From Niabella sp. (GTDB taxonomy: Bacteria > Bacteroidota > Bacteroidia > Chitinophagales > Chitinophagaceae): a DNA stretch of 64,000 bases. The DNA lies in contig NZ_JASLGT010000028.1 in assembly GCF_030150205.1 (NCBI RefSeq), forward strand, positions 25,009 to 89,008, in the 5' to 3' direction. Shown piece by piece: positions 35,925 through 43,914 of this stretch. Under the pieces are notes generated by a model. The model saw only the letters and a list, made by a program, of their open reading frames with translations, searched no databases and had not been told where the DNA came from. The position numbers and the translations under genes are program-made. How positions within the stretch are numbered: position 1 is the stretch's first letter; every line of letters starts with the position of its first letter.

Positions 35925-36137
35925 TTATACGATTAAATCATTTTCCTGTTGCAGTTGTACCCCTCTTTTAAGGTTTTTACTATACCGCAATTGAACAATT
36001 ATATAAAAAAGAAGAAAGGTCTTCAATAAGGTTGCAATACTTACAATGGTCATGGCGGCGCCGGCTTCTACACATAGGACAATCAACAGGAGCCAGGGAA
36101 GCACATTTAAAAGCTGGATGACTTGTTTTGTTTTCAT
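35925..36137 (-). CDS. small two-helix membrane protein, DUF2975-like remnant or miniature
   Basis: 70 residues with two hydrophobic segments (VLPWLLLIVLCVEAGAAMTI and LKTFLLFYIIVQLRY) and the C-terminus RGVQLQQENDLIV. That tail repeats the end of the DUF2975 proteins upstream in the same operon (RGVQLKEEQELTV and SGVKLQRDQEFTI). It may be a shortened DUF2975 derivative kept as a small protein. It lies 7 bp after the CPBP gene and 2 bp before the HTH gene. Function unknown. Confidence 0.65.
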   Translation of the reverse strand: MKTKQVIQLLNVLPWLLLIVLCVEAGAAMTIVSIATLLKTFLLFYIIVQLRYSKNLKRGVQLQQENDLIV

Positions 36138-36144
36138 TCATGCG

Positions 36145-36966
36145 TCATTTAAAAATCTTATTAATTGTGCGCGAAAATGGCCGGTTAGCGGTTTTCCCGG
36201 AAATACAGAGGCCGGTGATTACCACCAGGAAAATGATAGCGTGCATCGTCAACGCAACGGTTTCTCCCCGGGCTTCATTTCCCTGTGTATGCGTGTAATG
36301 CCAGATGCCGGTGCTGCCGGTAAGCCCAAACATCCAGCGGCCAAAATTCCAGGCACTGTGAAGACCCATTGGCAGGGCGATGCCTTTTGTTTTAATGGCG
36401 GCCAGTCCGAATAAAAGTCCGCCCGTTCCCGAGCCAATTACCGACATGCGCCAGCTCATGCCCGAGAGCCGGTGCTCCAGGATAAAGACAGCAGTTGTTA
36501 TCATCACGGCGGCAACATTGCCGTAGGCAGTAGCAACACGGGTTAAAAAATAGGAGCGGAATACCAGCTCTTCTCTTGCTGCTATAAACAGATAAAGCAG
36601 CAGTGCAGAAAAAACGGTCCCGATGCGGGGCGCTGCGGCCATTGATATTTGGAAGGGCGTTAACCATACAACAAGCAATACCCAGCTAAGCACCATCAGG
36701 ATGCCGGTGATAAATCCCTTTAAAAAACGGGGGATGCTTTGTTGGTGCAAATAAACACCCGTCTGTTTTAAAGAGATCTTGTCTCTTTGGCAAAAGAAAA
36801 TAAGGGTTATAAAGGTTAGTGCCGCCGCCCCTCCGATCGTTACCGTAGCGGCCGGGAGGAAGCCCGCCGTTGGTACAATTGCAGACATTGCTACAAAGAG
36901 TAAGGTCGTACAGATGTAAAAAAGAAGGGACCTGAATAAGATAGCGTTTGAACGATTTGTTTGCAC
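36145..36966 (-). CDS. CPBP-family intramembrane metalloprotease
   Basis: 273 residues, seven or eight hydrophobic helices. The Abi/CAAX motif is present: REELVFRSYFLTRV (EExxxR) near residue 140, and the later histidine motif HSAWNFGRW near 222. A GTG at 36966 is the only reasonable start, 9 bp after the preceding DUF2975 gene. CPBP enzymes cleave prenylated or other membrane proteins and some act in bacteriocin immunity. Position within the DUF2975/HTH operon suggests that it acts on, or with, those membrane proteins; this is inference. Confidence 0.85.
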   Translation of the reverse strand: MQTNRSNAILFRSLLFYICTTLLFVAMSAIVPTAGFLPAATVTIGGAAALTFITLIFFCQRDKISLKQTGVYLHQQSIPRFLKGFITGILMVLSWVLLVVWLTPFQISMAAAPRIGTVFSALLLYLFIAAREELVFRSYFLTRVATAYGNVAAVMITTAVFILEHRLSGMSWRMSVIGSGTGGLLFGLAAIKTKGIALPMGLHSAWNFGRWMFGLTGSTGIWHYTHTQGNEARGETVALTMHAIIFLVVITGLCISGKTANRPFSRTINKIFK

Positions 36967-36975
36967 CGTGGTAAT

Positions 36976-37599
36976 TTAAATAGTGAATTCCTGGTCACGT
37001 TGCAGTTTTACTCCACTTGTGTATATAAAAGCAATGACCCAGATGATCAAACCGGTAATGAACCCATTTCCAACCTCTGTCTCTAACTGGAAACGCATGG
37101 CTGGAAACAGCTGCTGCAATATACGGCCCTCAACCAGGTAGTCGAGGATCTTAATAATATCATTTAGAATAAAAGCCAGGGCCATCAGGCGAAGGTAACG
37201 GATGATCTTTAAGTGAAAGGGCGAATCGCCTTTGTTGATGCTTTTTAATATCCGGATAAAAAGCCACAGGATCCATATGCCCAGCCCCATATATATTGTT
37301 TTTATAAAAACCGTATAATAGCCGGCCGGTGTATCAGGCTGAACGCTGATCACGTACCGGTTGTCTAATTGCTTGTATTGGGCCATACCGCCTGCGTTTG
37401 TAACCATCGGTGAGGTTGCCGAACTGAAGGACCGTGCATTTAAATTGAACTCGGGCAGATCATGGGACCGGGAATCCGGCTTGATACCGGCGATATACAG
37501 CAAGGATTTTGCCAGGAATAGGGCGGTGAAAAGTACCAGCAGGCAAAAACCGATATAAGCAAGTACTTTTAAAATTCCGATAGCGGGTTGTGGCCTCAT
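36976..37599 (-). CDS. DUF2975 domain membrane protein
   Basis: 207 residues. Four hydrophobic helices: VLAYIGFCLLVLFTALFLA (about 11-29), FIKTIYMGLGIWILWLFIRIL (about 99-119), LMALAFILNDIIKILDYLV and FITGLIIWVIAFIYTSGV. The close SGVKLQRDQEFTI is the family's standard end. DUF2975 proteins are usually encoded next to a YozG-like HTH regulator and are thought to modulate it; no mechanism is established. It is 35 to 40 percent alike by eye to the DUF2975 protein upstream, from which it is separated by the relic tail of another copy. Confidence 0.88.
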   Translation of the reverse strand: MRPQPAIGILKVLAYIGFCLLVLFTALFLAKSLLYIAGIKPDSRSHDLPEFNLNARSFSSATSPMVTNAGGMAQYKQLDNRYVISVQPDTPAGYYTVFIKTIYMGLGIWILWLFIRILKSINKGDSPFHLKIIRYLRLMALAFILNDIIKILDYLVEGRILQQLFPAMRFQLETEVGNGFITGLIIWVIAFIYTSGVKLQRDQEFTI

Positions 37600-37625
37600 T
37601 TTTTTAGTAATTTAGTAATTGAATA

Positions 37626-37676
37626 TTATACGGTTAAATCACGCTTCTGTTGCAGTTTGAGTCCTTTAATGTTTAA
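37626..37676 (-). pseudogene. relic C-terminal tail of a lost DUF2975 gene
   Basis: On the minus strand, directly after the stop of the 37681-38295 gene, the frame reads LNIKGLKLQQKRDLTV followed by a stop. This matches the C-terminal motif of the DUF2975 proteins on either side (RGVQLKEEQELTV, SGVKLQRDQEFTI). No start and no other part of the protein is present, so this is the scar of a deleted copy. Confidence 0.75.
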
Positions 37677-37680
37677 GATC

Positions 37681-38295
37681 TTAAACGGTTAATTCCTGTT
37701 CTTCCTTCAACTGCACACCGCGGGTATATACAAATGCGATTACAAATATGATCAGGCCGGTAATGAGATCGTTGCCAAAACTCATTTCCGGTCGGAAATG
37801 CATGGCTGGAAACTCCCGATCAAGGAACACAGACATTACAAAATAATCAATAAAGCCAACCAGTTCGCTGGTTATATATACGAATGCAAGAAGCCGGAGA
37901 TACCGGGTAATTTTTGCATGAAAGGGTGTGGTATTGCTGATGGTGTTCAGCGTGCGCAGTAATAGTCCCAGTATGGATAGACTGATTAAGAAGTACAGGA
38001 CCCTGATGAAAAGAAGATAATAGCCGGCGGTCGTGTTGGGGTTAGGCTGGAAAAGATAGCTGTTAATCTGTTGATAGCTACTCGTATGTTGCTGATTGAT
38101 GATTGGCTTGCCCGTTACAGTTGAGTTGAACGAACGCACCGTTATGGCGTTTGAAGGGTTGATCTCTTTATTAATACTGATCCCGTATATTTTCATAACC
38201 GATACGGCAATGAAAAGAATTATAAATAGTAGTAGCAGGTAAAAGCCAATACGAACAAGGATCTTTAAAACAGTTAAGGTGATCTTGAGATTCAT
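37681..38295 (-). CDS. DUF2975 domain membrane protein
   Basis: The ATG at 38295 (MNLKITLTVLKILVRIGFYL) is preferred over a TTG 9 bp upstream. 204 residues with four hydrophobic helices in the same order as the downstream paralog: ILVRIGFYLLLLFIILFIAV, LLFIRVLYFLISLSILGLLL, LLAFVYITSELVGFIDYFVM and LITGLIIFVIAFVYTRGV. It ends RGVQLKEEQELTV. It heads the operon behind promoter and operator elements at 38312-38379. The function of the family is not known. Confidence 0.88.
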   Translation of the reverse strand: MNLKITLTVLKILVRIGFYLLLLFIILFIAVSVMKIYGISINKEINPSNAITVRSFNSTVTGKPIINQQHTSSYQQINSYLFQPNPNTTAGYYLLFIRVLYFLISLSILGLLLRTLNTISNTTPFHAKITRYLRLLAFVYITSELVGFIDYFVMSVFLDREFPAMHFRPEMSFGNDLITGLIIFVIAFVYTRGVQLKEEQELTV

Positions 38296-38311
38296 GGGAA
38301 ACAATTTTGAT

Positions 38312-38379
38312 CAAAGGTAAAGTTGTTTTTATCAAATTTCAAAATAAATTTATTGTAAATCGATAAATTTATTTTGAAA
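38312..38379 (-). promoter_or_regulatory. promoter and palindromic operator of the DUF2975 operon
   Basis: On the minus strand TACCTTTG (38319-38312) is an exact -7 element, 17 bp before the ATG at 38295, with a -33 TTG at 38342-38340 (20-bp spacing). A perfect inverted repeat overlaps the -33: TTTCAAAATAAATTTAT (38337-38353) and ATAAATTTATTTTGAAA (38363-38379) around a 9-base spacer. Each arm contains the self-complementary ATAAATTTAT (38344-38353, 38363-38372), 19 bp apart. The small HTH protein encoded at the operon end is the obvious candidate to bind it. Confidence 0.72.
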
Positions 38380-38495
38380 CTCAATTGATTTAAAGCGCAA
38401 GATCCTTGCACTCAATATATTATTGAATTGGAACGATTGATTAAAAATTGCCGGGTCTACCGCGTAGGAGGCTTAAGCCTGGACGTCACGCAAAA

Positions 38496-40283
38496 CTATT
38501 GATCGATGACGCCCAGTTTTTTCATCAGGTAGGAGGCGCTCAGTTTGGTACAAACGCCATTTTTCAGTTTATAATCAAAGATCAGTTCATCATGGATGAT
38601 TTCGGATTCAAAAGCCTTGTTGGAAATATAGCCGGGGTAATCCTGTATCAGATCGGCCACCACTACATCATGTGTGGCAATAATGCCAAAGGTATCAAAG
38701 CCCGCCATTTTCCGGATCAGCCCGATGGTGCCGTTGCGCTTATCGTTGCTGTTGGTGCCGCGGAGAATTTCATCCAGGATCACAAATGTCGTATGGCCTT
38801 GTTCCAGATGTTGTACAATGGTCTGCAGGCGTTTTAATTCTGCATAAAAAAATGATTCGCTTTCCTGCAGCGAGTCTGTAATGCGCATGCTTACATATAC
38901 ATCAAACGGATAAAATACAAAATGCGCTGCCGTTACCGGTGCGCCACTGCGTGCCAGCACGAGGTTCATGCCCACGGTGCGCAAAAAGGTGCTTTTGCCG
39001 CTCATGTTGGAACCGGTAAGAATGATGAATTTTTGCTGTTGAAAGTCCACATCATTGCAGATCCTTTTTTCGGCGCGGATCAGCGGATGCCCCAGATTTG
39101 TAGCTGCAAGTGTAGGCGCCGCGCTGATTTCCGGAAAGCAATTGCCAGGATTGTTGAAGGAGAAGTTTCCCAAACTACCCAGCGCCTCAAATTGCCCGAT
39201 CACTTCGAGCCAGCCGGCTATATGAGCTCCATGCTTCTTTTTCCACACACCCAGGCGGTAAAGGATGTGCACATGAAACAGGCATAACCCGTTCAGCAGG
39301 ATACTCACCAGCAGGTTCACGATCGACTCCAGGTATTCGAACAAAGATGCCAGTTGATGTAATTGCTGTGATGCGGGCGGGGTATCCTGCTTTAATTGCT
39401 GCTGGTATGCCTGAAGAAGGGGACTCTTAAATTGTTGCGCTTCGATCAGCCGCAGCTGGTCCTTATAAGCAGCCAGTATTTTATTCACGGAAGTTGAAAC
39501 CGTTAGCTGGGCTGCAATTTTTTTTCCAAAAGAAAACGCAATGAACAGGTTCAATACAAAAGTGATGTAGAGGATCCGGAATACTTCGTCGCTGTCTGAA
39601 ACAAACAGGTAATATAACAGGCTGCCGATCGTAATCAGCGGAAAAAGCATCAGGAAGGCATACAGAAATTTGCTGATGCCGGTATTGGAAGAACGCACCC
39701 AGGCCATAAGCTGCTTCAATTCCTTTTCCCTGTTTTCCTGCAGGCTGCCGCTGGCATAAAGCTGTTGCCGGAAGTCATTCATGGCAGCCAGTTCTTTTAC
39801 GGCTTCCTGTCGCTGAAGAATGGTTGTTGTATCCGGGTTTAGCAGCAGGCGTGCCAGCTCTTCTTTTCCAAAAGAGGTGCTGCAGCGGTTCAGGTGTGCG
39901 TACAGTCCACCCTCCCCAAACAGATCCAGGTCGTAAGAATAAGGGTGATGCGGATCTTCATAAGCTTTTCCATTGGAATAGGGCGAACGGTTCGTATCGA
40001 GGAAGGCGATCTCATCGGTATTGTATTGAACCAGGGCCTTGTAATAAGCGGTTTTTTGCTGAAGCCGGTCATACCATTTTACCACTACCAGGAAGGCTGC
40101 AAAGAAAATGACTGTCGCCCCAATTGTAAGGGAGGCCCCGGTTTGGGTAGATCGATAAAGCAGGTAGATGAAAACTGCAAAGAGCAGGAGCCGGAAGAAA
40201 CTGAGCCATCCCGACTGTTGCTTTAGCTGGCTCGCATGTTTAGAAAATCGTTCCGCTCTTTCTTTATAAATTGTAGTATCCAT
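38496..40283 (-). CDS. MutS-like ATPase (MutS domain V) with membrane helices
   Basis: 595 residues from the ATG at 40283. There is no mismatch-recognition domain. Instead two hydrophobic segments occur near the N-terminus (WLSFFRLLLFAVFIYLLYRS, then LTIGATVIFFAAFLVVVKWY) and another pair near 205-250. The lever-like region follows, then the MutS ATPase core: FIILTGSNMSGKSTFLRTVG (Walker A, about 420), FVILDEILRGTNSNDK (Walker B, about 500) and FGIIATHDVVVADL. Such MutS-related membrane proteins are typical of Bacteroidota; their role is not known and mismatch repair is unlikely. Confidence 0.9.
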   Translation of the reverse strand: MDTTIYKERAERFSKHASQLKQQSGWLSFFRLLLFAVFIYLLYRSTQTGASLTIGATVIFFAAFLVVVKWYDRLQQKTAYYKALVQYNTDEIAFLDTNRSPYSNGKAYEDPHHPYSYDLDLFGEGGLYAHLNRCSTSFGKEELARLLLNPDTTTILQRQEAVKELAAMNDFRQQLYASGSLQENREKELKQLMAWVRSSNTGISKFLYAFLMLFPLITIGSLLYYLFVSDSDEVFRILYITFVLNLFIAFSFGKKIAAQLTVSTSVNKILAAYKDQLRLIEAQQFKSPLLQAYQQQLKQDTPPASQQLHQLASLFEYLESIVNLLVSILLNGLCLFHVHILYRLGVWKKKHGAHIAGWLEVIGQFEALGSLGNFSFNNPGNCFPEISAAPTLAATNLGHPLIRAEKRICNDVDFQQQKFIILTGSNMSGKSTFLRTVGMNLVLARSGAPVTAAHFVFYPFDVYVSMRITDSLQESESFFYAELKRLQTIVQHLEQGHTTFVILDEILRGTNSNDKRNGTIGLIRKMAGFDTFGIIATHDVVVADLIQDYPGYISNKAFESEIIHDELIFDYKLKNGVCTKLSASYLMKKLGVIDQ

Positions 40284-40345
40284 AGAACGGTAAAAGTAAA
40301 GAAGAAGCGTCAATGATGCATAGAAATGGCCGATCCGTTTTTACT

Positions 40346-40978
40346 TTACTCAAACAGGTGACTTACGTTAAATTTTAGCTCGGGGAACAGTGCGGAATGT
40401 ATTTCATCGGTTTCAATAAAGGGCTTTAGCCCCTGGAACTTCCCGTCTTTTAACAGGTACACCAGGATCACTTTATCCTGCGGTTCTACAAGCCAGTATT
40501 CTTTTACGCCGCTTTCTTCATAGAGGTCAAATTTTATCCCCATTTCTTTTTGAGTATTTCCCGGTGAGAGGATTTCGATTACCAGGTCAGGGGCACCGAT
40601 GCAACCCCGGTCGTCTATTTTGTTGGCATCGCAGATGACGCAGATATCCGGCTGCACTACCGTAAAAACAGCAGCATCATTTTTTTGCTTTTTTGAATCA
40701 GGCAGACGTACATCAAAGGGGGCCGCAAAAACTCTGCAGGATTTTTTACTAAAAAAATTGTAAAAAGCGCTGGATAGAAAAAGAGAGATAGACTGGTGCC
40801 TGGGGCTGGGCGCCGGGCTCATTTTATGGATCCATCCTCTGAAAAGCTCTACTCTTTCCTTGAATTTCCACCGGAAATAATCAGCATAAGAGTAACGCCC
40901 CGATAAGTCAAGCTGATCCAGGGAGGTGATGGCTCCAAAAGGAACGAAAGGCTCTTCTACTTTATTTTCCGGATCCAT
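40346..40978 (-). CDS. Uma2-family (DUF820) restriction-endonuclease-like protein, copy A
   Basis: 210 residues. The PD-(D/E)XK fold of Uma2: QPDICVICDANKIDDRGCIGAPDLVIEILSPGNTQKEMGIKFDLYEESGVKEYWLVEP spans about 115-172 with the PD and E-x-L core. It is nearly identical at both ends to copy B (41086-41718), 740 bp away, but residues about 57-82 differ sharply (SPRHQSISLFLSSAFYNFF against GMKHQSASLKLTLKIGNYF). Uma2 proteins are common, often multi-copy and of unknown biological role. The upstream sequence is also duplicated. Confidence 0.88.
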   Translation of the reverse strand: MDPENKVEEPFVPFGAITSLDQLDLSGRYSYADYFRWKFKERVELFRGWIHKMSPAPSPRHQSISLFLSSAFYNFFSKKSCRVFAAPFDVRLPDSKKQKNDAAVFTVVQPDICVICDANKIDDRGCIGAPDLVIEILSPGNTQKEMGIKFDLYEESGVKEYWLVEPQDKVILVYLLKDGKFQGLKPFIETDEIHSALFPELKFNVSHLFE

Positions 40979-41085
40979 TAAATAGCTTTATGGTTCCTGT
41001 AAAGGTACTCTTTTTAAATGGGTGCCTGCATGCAGGGTGTCGGCCGGTTGATTGTTGGGGATGGCCATGCGTTACGAATATCCGC

Positions 41086-41718
41086 CTATTCAAACAGGTC
41101 GCTCACGTTAAATTTTAACTCCGGGAACAGTGCGGAATGTATTTCATCGGTTTCAATAAAGGGTTTTAACCCCCGGAACTCCCCGTCTTTTAACAGGTAA
41201 ACCAGGATCACTTTATCCTGCGGTTCTACAAGCCAGTATTCCTTTACGCCGCTTTCTTCATAAAGGTCAAATTTTATCCCCATCTCTTTTTGGGTATTTC
41301 CTGGTGAGAGGATTTCGATTACCAGGTCGGGAGCGCCAATGCAACCCCGGTCGTCTATTTTGTTGGCATCGCAGATGACGCAGATATCCGGCTGTACTAC
41401 GGTAAAGACAGCGGCATCATTCTTTTGCTTTTTTCGATCGGGCAGGCGCACGTCAAAGGGGGCTGCAAAAACTTTACAGGATTTCCCTTCAAAATAGTTC
41501 CCGATTTTAAGTGTGAGTTTTAAGGATGCAGATTGGTGTTTCATACCGGGTGCCGGGCTCATTTTATGGATCCATCCTCTGAAAAGCTCTACTCTTTCCT
41601 TGAATTTCCACCGGAAATAATCCGCATAAGAATAACGCCCCGATAAGTCAAGCTGATCGAGGGAGGTGATGGCTCCAAAAGGAACGAAAGGCTCTTCTAC
41701 TTTATTTTCCGGATCCAT
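41086..41718 (-). CDS. Uma2-family (DUF820) restriction-endonuclease-like protein, copy B
   Basis: 210 residues, tandem copy of the gene at 40346. The first 55 residues (opening MDPENKVEEPFVPFGAI) and the C-terminal 125 are almost the same as in copy A, including the nuclease core APDLVIEILSPG and VKEYWLVEP. The middle segment diverges and contains HQSASLKLTLKIGNYFEGKSCKVFAAPFDV, the form that is more usual in the family. Both genes are intact, which suggests selection or a recent event. It lies between copy A and dusB on the same strand. Confidence 0.88.
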   Translation of the reverse strand: MDPENKVEEPFVPFGAITSLDQLDLSGRYSYADYFRWKFKERVELFRGWIHKMSPAPGMKHQSASLKLTLKIGNYFEGKSCKVFAAPFDVRLPDRKKQKNDAAVFTVVQPDICVICDANKIDDRGCIGAPDLVIEILSPGNTQKEMGIKFDLYEESGVKEYWLVEPQDKVILVYLLKDGEFRGLKPFIETDEIHSALFPELKFNVSDLFE

Positions 41719-41836
41719 TAAATAACATTGTGATCCCTGTAAAGGTAATCTTTTTAACCGGTTGCCGGATACGGGACATTTGTTGGTTGATTATCAGCGG
41801 GTAGCTATGATTTATGGATATCGTCCTGTTCAAATA
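41719..41836. repeat. third, truncated unit of the Uma2 tandem repeat
   Basis: The 118 bp between copy B and dusB resemble the 107 bp between copies B and A: both begin TTAAATA, share CCTGTAAAGGTA and CTTTTTAA, then GGTTGATT, and end with CCTGTTCAAATAC against CCTATTCAAACAG. In the A-B spacer that last piece is the 3' end of a Uma2 gene, so here it is the stub of a lost copy or the end of the duplicated unit, directly joined to the dusB stop. Confidence 0.6.
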
Positions 41837-42877
41837 CTAATTTACCGGGCATTTTTCGTGGTAGTTAATCAGTTCAATGGGGGTAGCTTCTATTTCGATG
41901 CTGGAATACTTTTCGATGATTTCATCCAGTACTTCCCGTATGGGGGCCTCTTCGGTAAGGCGCACCAGCTTACTCCGGTATTCTTTTATATTGGTCAGCC
42001 CTTTCAGGTAATTGGCATAATGACGGCGCATTTCGTTGATACCAACAATGGGGCCCTTCCATTCCACACTTTTTTGCAGGTGTTTACGTACCACGTTTAC
42101 CCGTTCCTCCACGGTAGGAGGAGCCAGTACGGTACCTGTTTGCACAAAGTGCTTTATTTCACGGAAGATCCAGGGATAACCGATGGCTGCCCGGCCAATC
42201 ATGATGCCATCCACGCCATAACGGTTCTTATATTCCACTGCTTTTTGAGGACTGTCGATATCACCATTGCCAAAAATGGGTATATGAATTCTTGGGTTGT
42301 TTTTTACTTTGCCGATCAGGGTCCAGTCGGCTTCTCCCTTGTACATCTGGCAACGGGTGCGTCCATGGATGGCCAGCGCTTTAATGCCCACATCCTGCAG
42401 GCGCTCCGCTACTTCTTCAATGTTCAGCATGCTATCATCCCATCCCAGCCTGGTTTTTACGGTTACCGGCAGTGAAGTGGATTTTACCACGGCGTCCGTA
42501 AGCCGTACCATCAGGTCGATATCTTTCAGTACGCCCGCGCCAGCTCCTTTGAGCGCCACTTTTTTTACAGGACAGCCAAAGTTAATATCCAGCAGGTCCG
42601 GCTGCGTTACATCCACAATTTTGGCTGCCATCGCCAAACTGTCTTCATCACCTCCAAAGATCTGGATACCGATGGGTTGTTCATAGTCAAAAATATCCAG
42701 TTTCCGGCGGCTTTTAATAGCGTCACGGATCAGGCCCTCACTGCTGATGAATTCGGTATACATCAGGTCGGCTCCGTTATCCTTGCACACAGCACGAAAG
42801 GGGGGATCACTTACGTCCTCCATGGGAGCGAGCAAAAGCGGAAAATCCGGCAGTGATATGTTTCCTATATTTACCAT
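41837..42877 (-). CDS. dusB: tRNA-dihydrouridine synthase
   Basis: 346 residues from the ATG at 42877 (MVNIGNISLPDFPLLLAPME), the start seen in Bacteroidota DusB proteins; an ATG at 42904 would add nine residues. It is an FMN-binding TIM barrel: LAPMEDVSDPPFRAVC, LLDINFGCPVKKVALKGAGAGVLK with the catalytic Cys, VKTRLGWDD, IHGRTRCQMYKGEADW and PIFGNGDIDSPQKA. The enzyme reduces uridine to dihydrouridine in the tRNA D-loop with NADPH. It appears monocistronic; its stop abuts the Uma2 repeat unit. Confidence 0.93.
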   Translation of the reverse strand: MVNIGNISLPDFPLLLAPMEDVSDPPFRAVCKDNGADLMYTEFISSEGLIRDAIKSRRKLDIFDYEQPIGIQIFGGDEDSLAMAAKIVDVTQPDLLDINFGCPVKKVALKGAGAGVLKDIDLMVRLTDAVVKSTSLPVTVKTRLGWDDSMLNIEEVAERLQDVGIKALAIHGRTRCQMYKGEADWTLIGKVKNNPRIHIPIFGNGDIDSPQKAVEYKNRYGVDGIMIGRAAIGYPWIFREIKHFVQTGTVLAPPTVEERVNVVRKHLQKSVEWKGPIVGINEMRRHYANYLKGLTNIKEYRSKLVRLTEEAPIREVLDEIIEKYSSIEIEATPIELINYHEKCPVN

Positions 42878-42904
42878 TTCTTGAGTTATCAGTTTAACAG
42901 CCAT

Positions 42905-42935
42905 CAGCTTTTAGCCGTTAGCGTTCAGCGTTCTA
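42905..42935. repeat. short interspersed repeat piece upstream of dusB
   Basis: CAGCTTTTAGCCGTTAGCG resembles CAGCTTTTAGCGATTAGCA at 63781. Such AGCTTTTAGC pieces occur between genes in related genomes and are often paired as hairpins; only one arm is seen here. Confidence 0.4.
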
Positions 42936-42957
42936 TGTTCAGCTTGTGGAAATCAAC

Positions 42958-42965
42958 TATTTTTG
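42958..42965 (+). promoter_or_regulatory. possible -7 element of the CPBP-cdsA operon
   Basis: TATTTTTG matches TAnnTTTG and lies 34 bp before the ATG at 43000. No good -33 TTG is at the right distance, so this is a weak call. Confidence 0.35.
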
Positions 42966-42999
42966 AGCCCGCAAAGGTACGATTTATTTTTTTGATGTT

Positions 43000-43914
43000 A
43001 TGACGACAGATCCTTATAAGAAAGATATATCCTATACCGCCGGCTTCTTTATGCTGGTGGCGTTTGGGGTGGGAGGCATGGTTTTAACAGGCGCCATCGG
43101 TGGCATTATCTGGCAATTAATGACGGGAAAAGATCTCGTGGAGCTAACAAAGGCGATTGGAAACCCGGCCTATTTGAGGGAAATACAACTGTTGCAAACC
43201 CTGCAGGCAGTGTTTGGATTTTTGGTTCCCACGATTATAACTGCTTCTTTTTTAAGCCGTAAACCATTAAAACTGGTCGGTTTTGGCCAAAAAACCCATG
43301 CCCGTCAGGTGGTACTCAGTGTGGCGATCATTCTTTGCGGCTTAGGCATAAGCGCCGGATTGGGCCATTTAAGCTACCAGGTGCCATTGCCGGCATCAGT
43401 TAAAGAACGATTTGATCAATGGGAACAGGTTTATGCTGCACAGGCTGCGGGATTGGTAAGTTTTAAAAGCATACCAGACCTGTTGCTCTCGATCCTGGTG
43501 CTGGCGTTGATACCCGCGGTTTGTGAAGAAGCGTTTTTCCGGGGGGGATTGCAAAACTTTATGTACCGGGGTAACCGGAACCTGTGGCTTTCAGTGGTAG
43601 TAGTCAGCCTGATTTTCAGTGTGGTACATATGTCGGGGTACGGTTTTCTTTCCCGCCTGGCATTAGGAGTGATCCTGGGGCTGATCTATCATTTGTCCGG
43701 CAATATCTGGTTGAATATCCTGGCGCATTTTATTAATAATGCCCTGGCGGTGATTGTAATGTACATCCAGGTGCAATCAGGAAAGTCGCTTGCGGAGGCC
43801 ATGAGCGACAAAAGCGGCAGTTACCTGGGACTGCTGGCGATACCCGTGGTGGTCCTTCTTTTTATGCGGATGAATCAGAAAATACAACAAACAAAAGCGG
43901 CAGATGGCATTTAA
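43000..43914 (+). CDS. CPBP-family intramembrane metalloprotease
   Basis: 304 residues, about eight hydrophobic helices. AVCEEAFFRGGLQNFMY near residue 173 has the EExxxR motif. FSVVHMSGYGFLSRLALGVILGLIYHLSGNIWLNILAHFINNALAV follows with the two histidine motifs. Members cleave membrane proteins; many have no known substrate. The gene overlaps cdsA by 11 bp, so the two are translated together, which suggests a tie to membrane lipid or envelope homeostasis; this is inference. Confidence 0.88.
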   Translation: MTTDPYKKDISYTAGFFMLVAFGVGGMVLTGAIGGIIWQLMTGKDLVELTKAIGNPAYLREIQLLQTLQAVFGFLVPTIITASFLSRKPLKLVGFGQKTHARQVVLSVAIILCGLGISAGLGHLSYQVPLPASVKERFDQWEQVYAAQAAGLVSFKSIPDLLLSILVLALIPAVCEEAFFRGGLQNFMYRGNRNLWLSVVVVSLIFSVVHMSGYGFLSRLALGVILGLIYHLSGNIWLNILAHFINNALAVIVMYIQVQSGKSLAEAMSDKSGSYLGLLAIPVVVLLFMRMNQKIQQTKAADGI

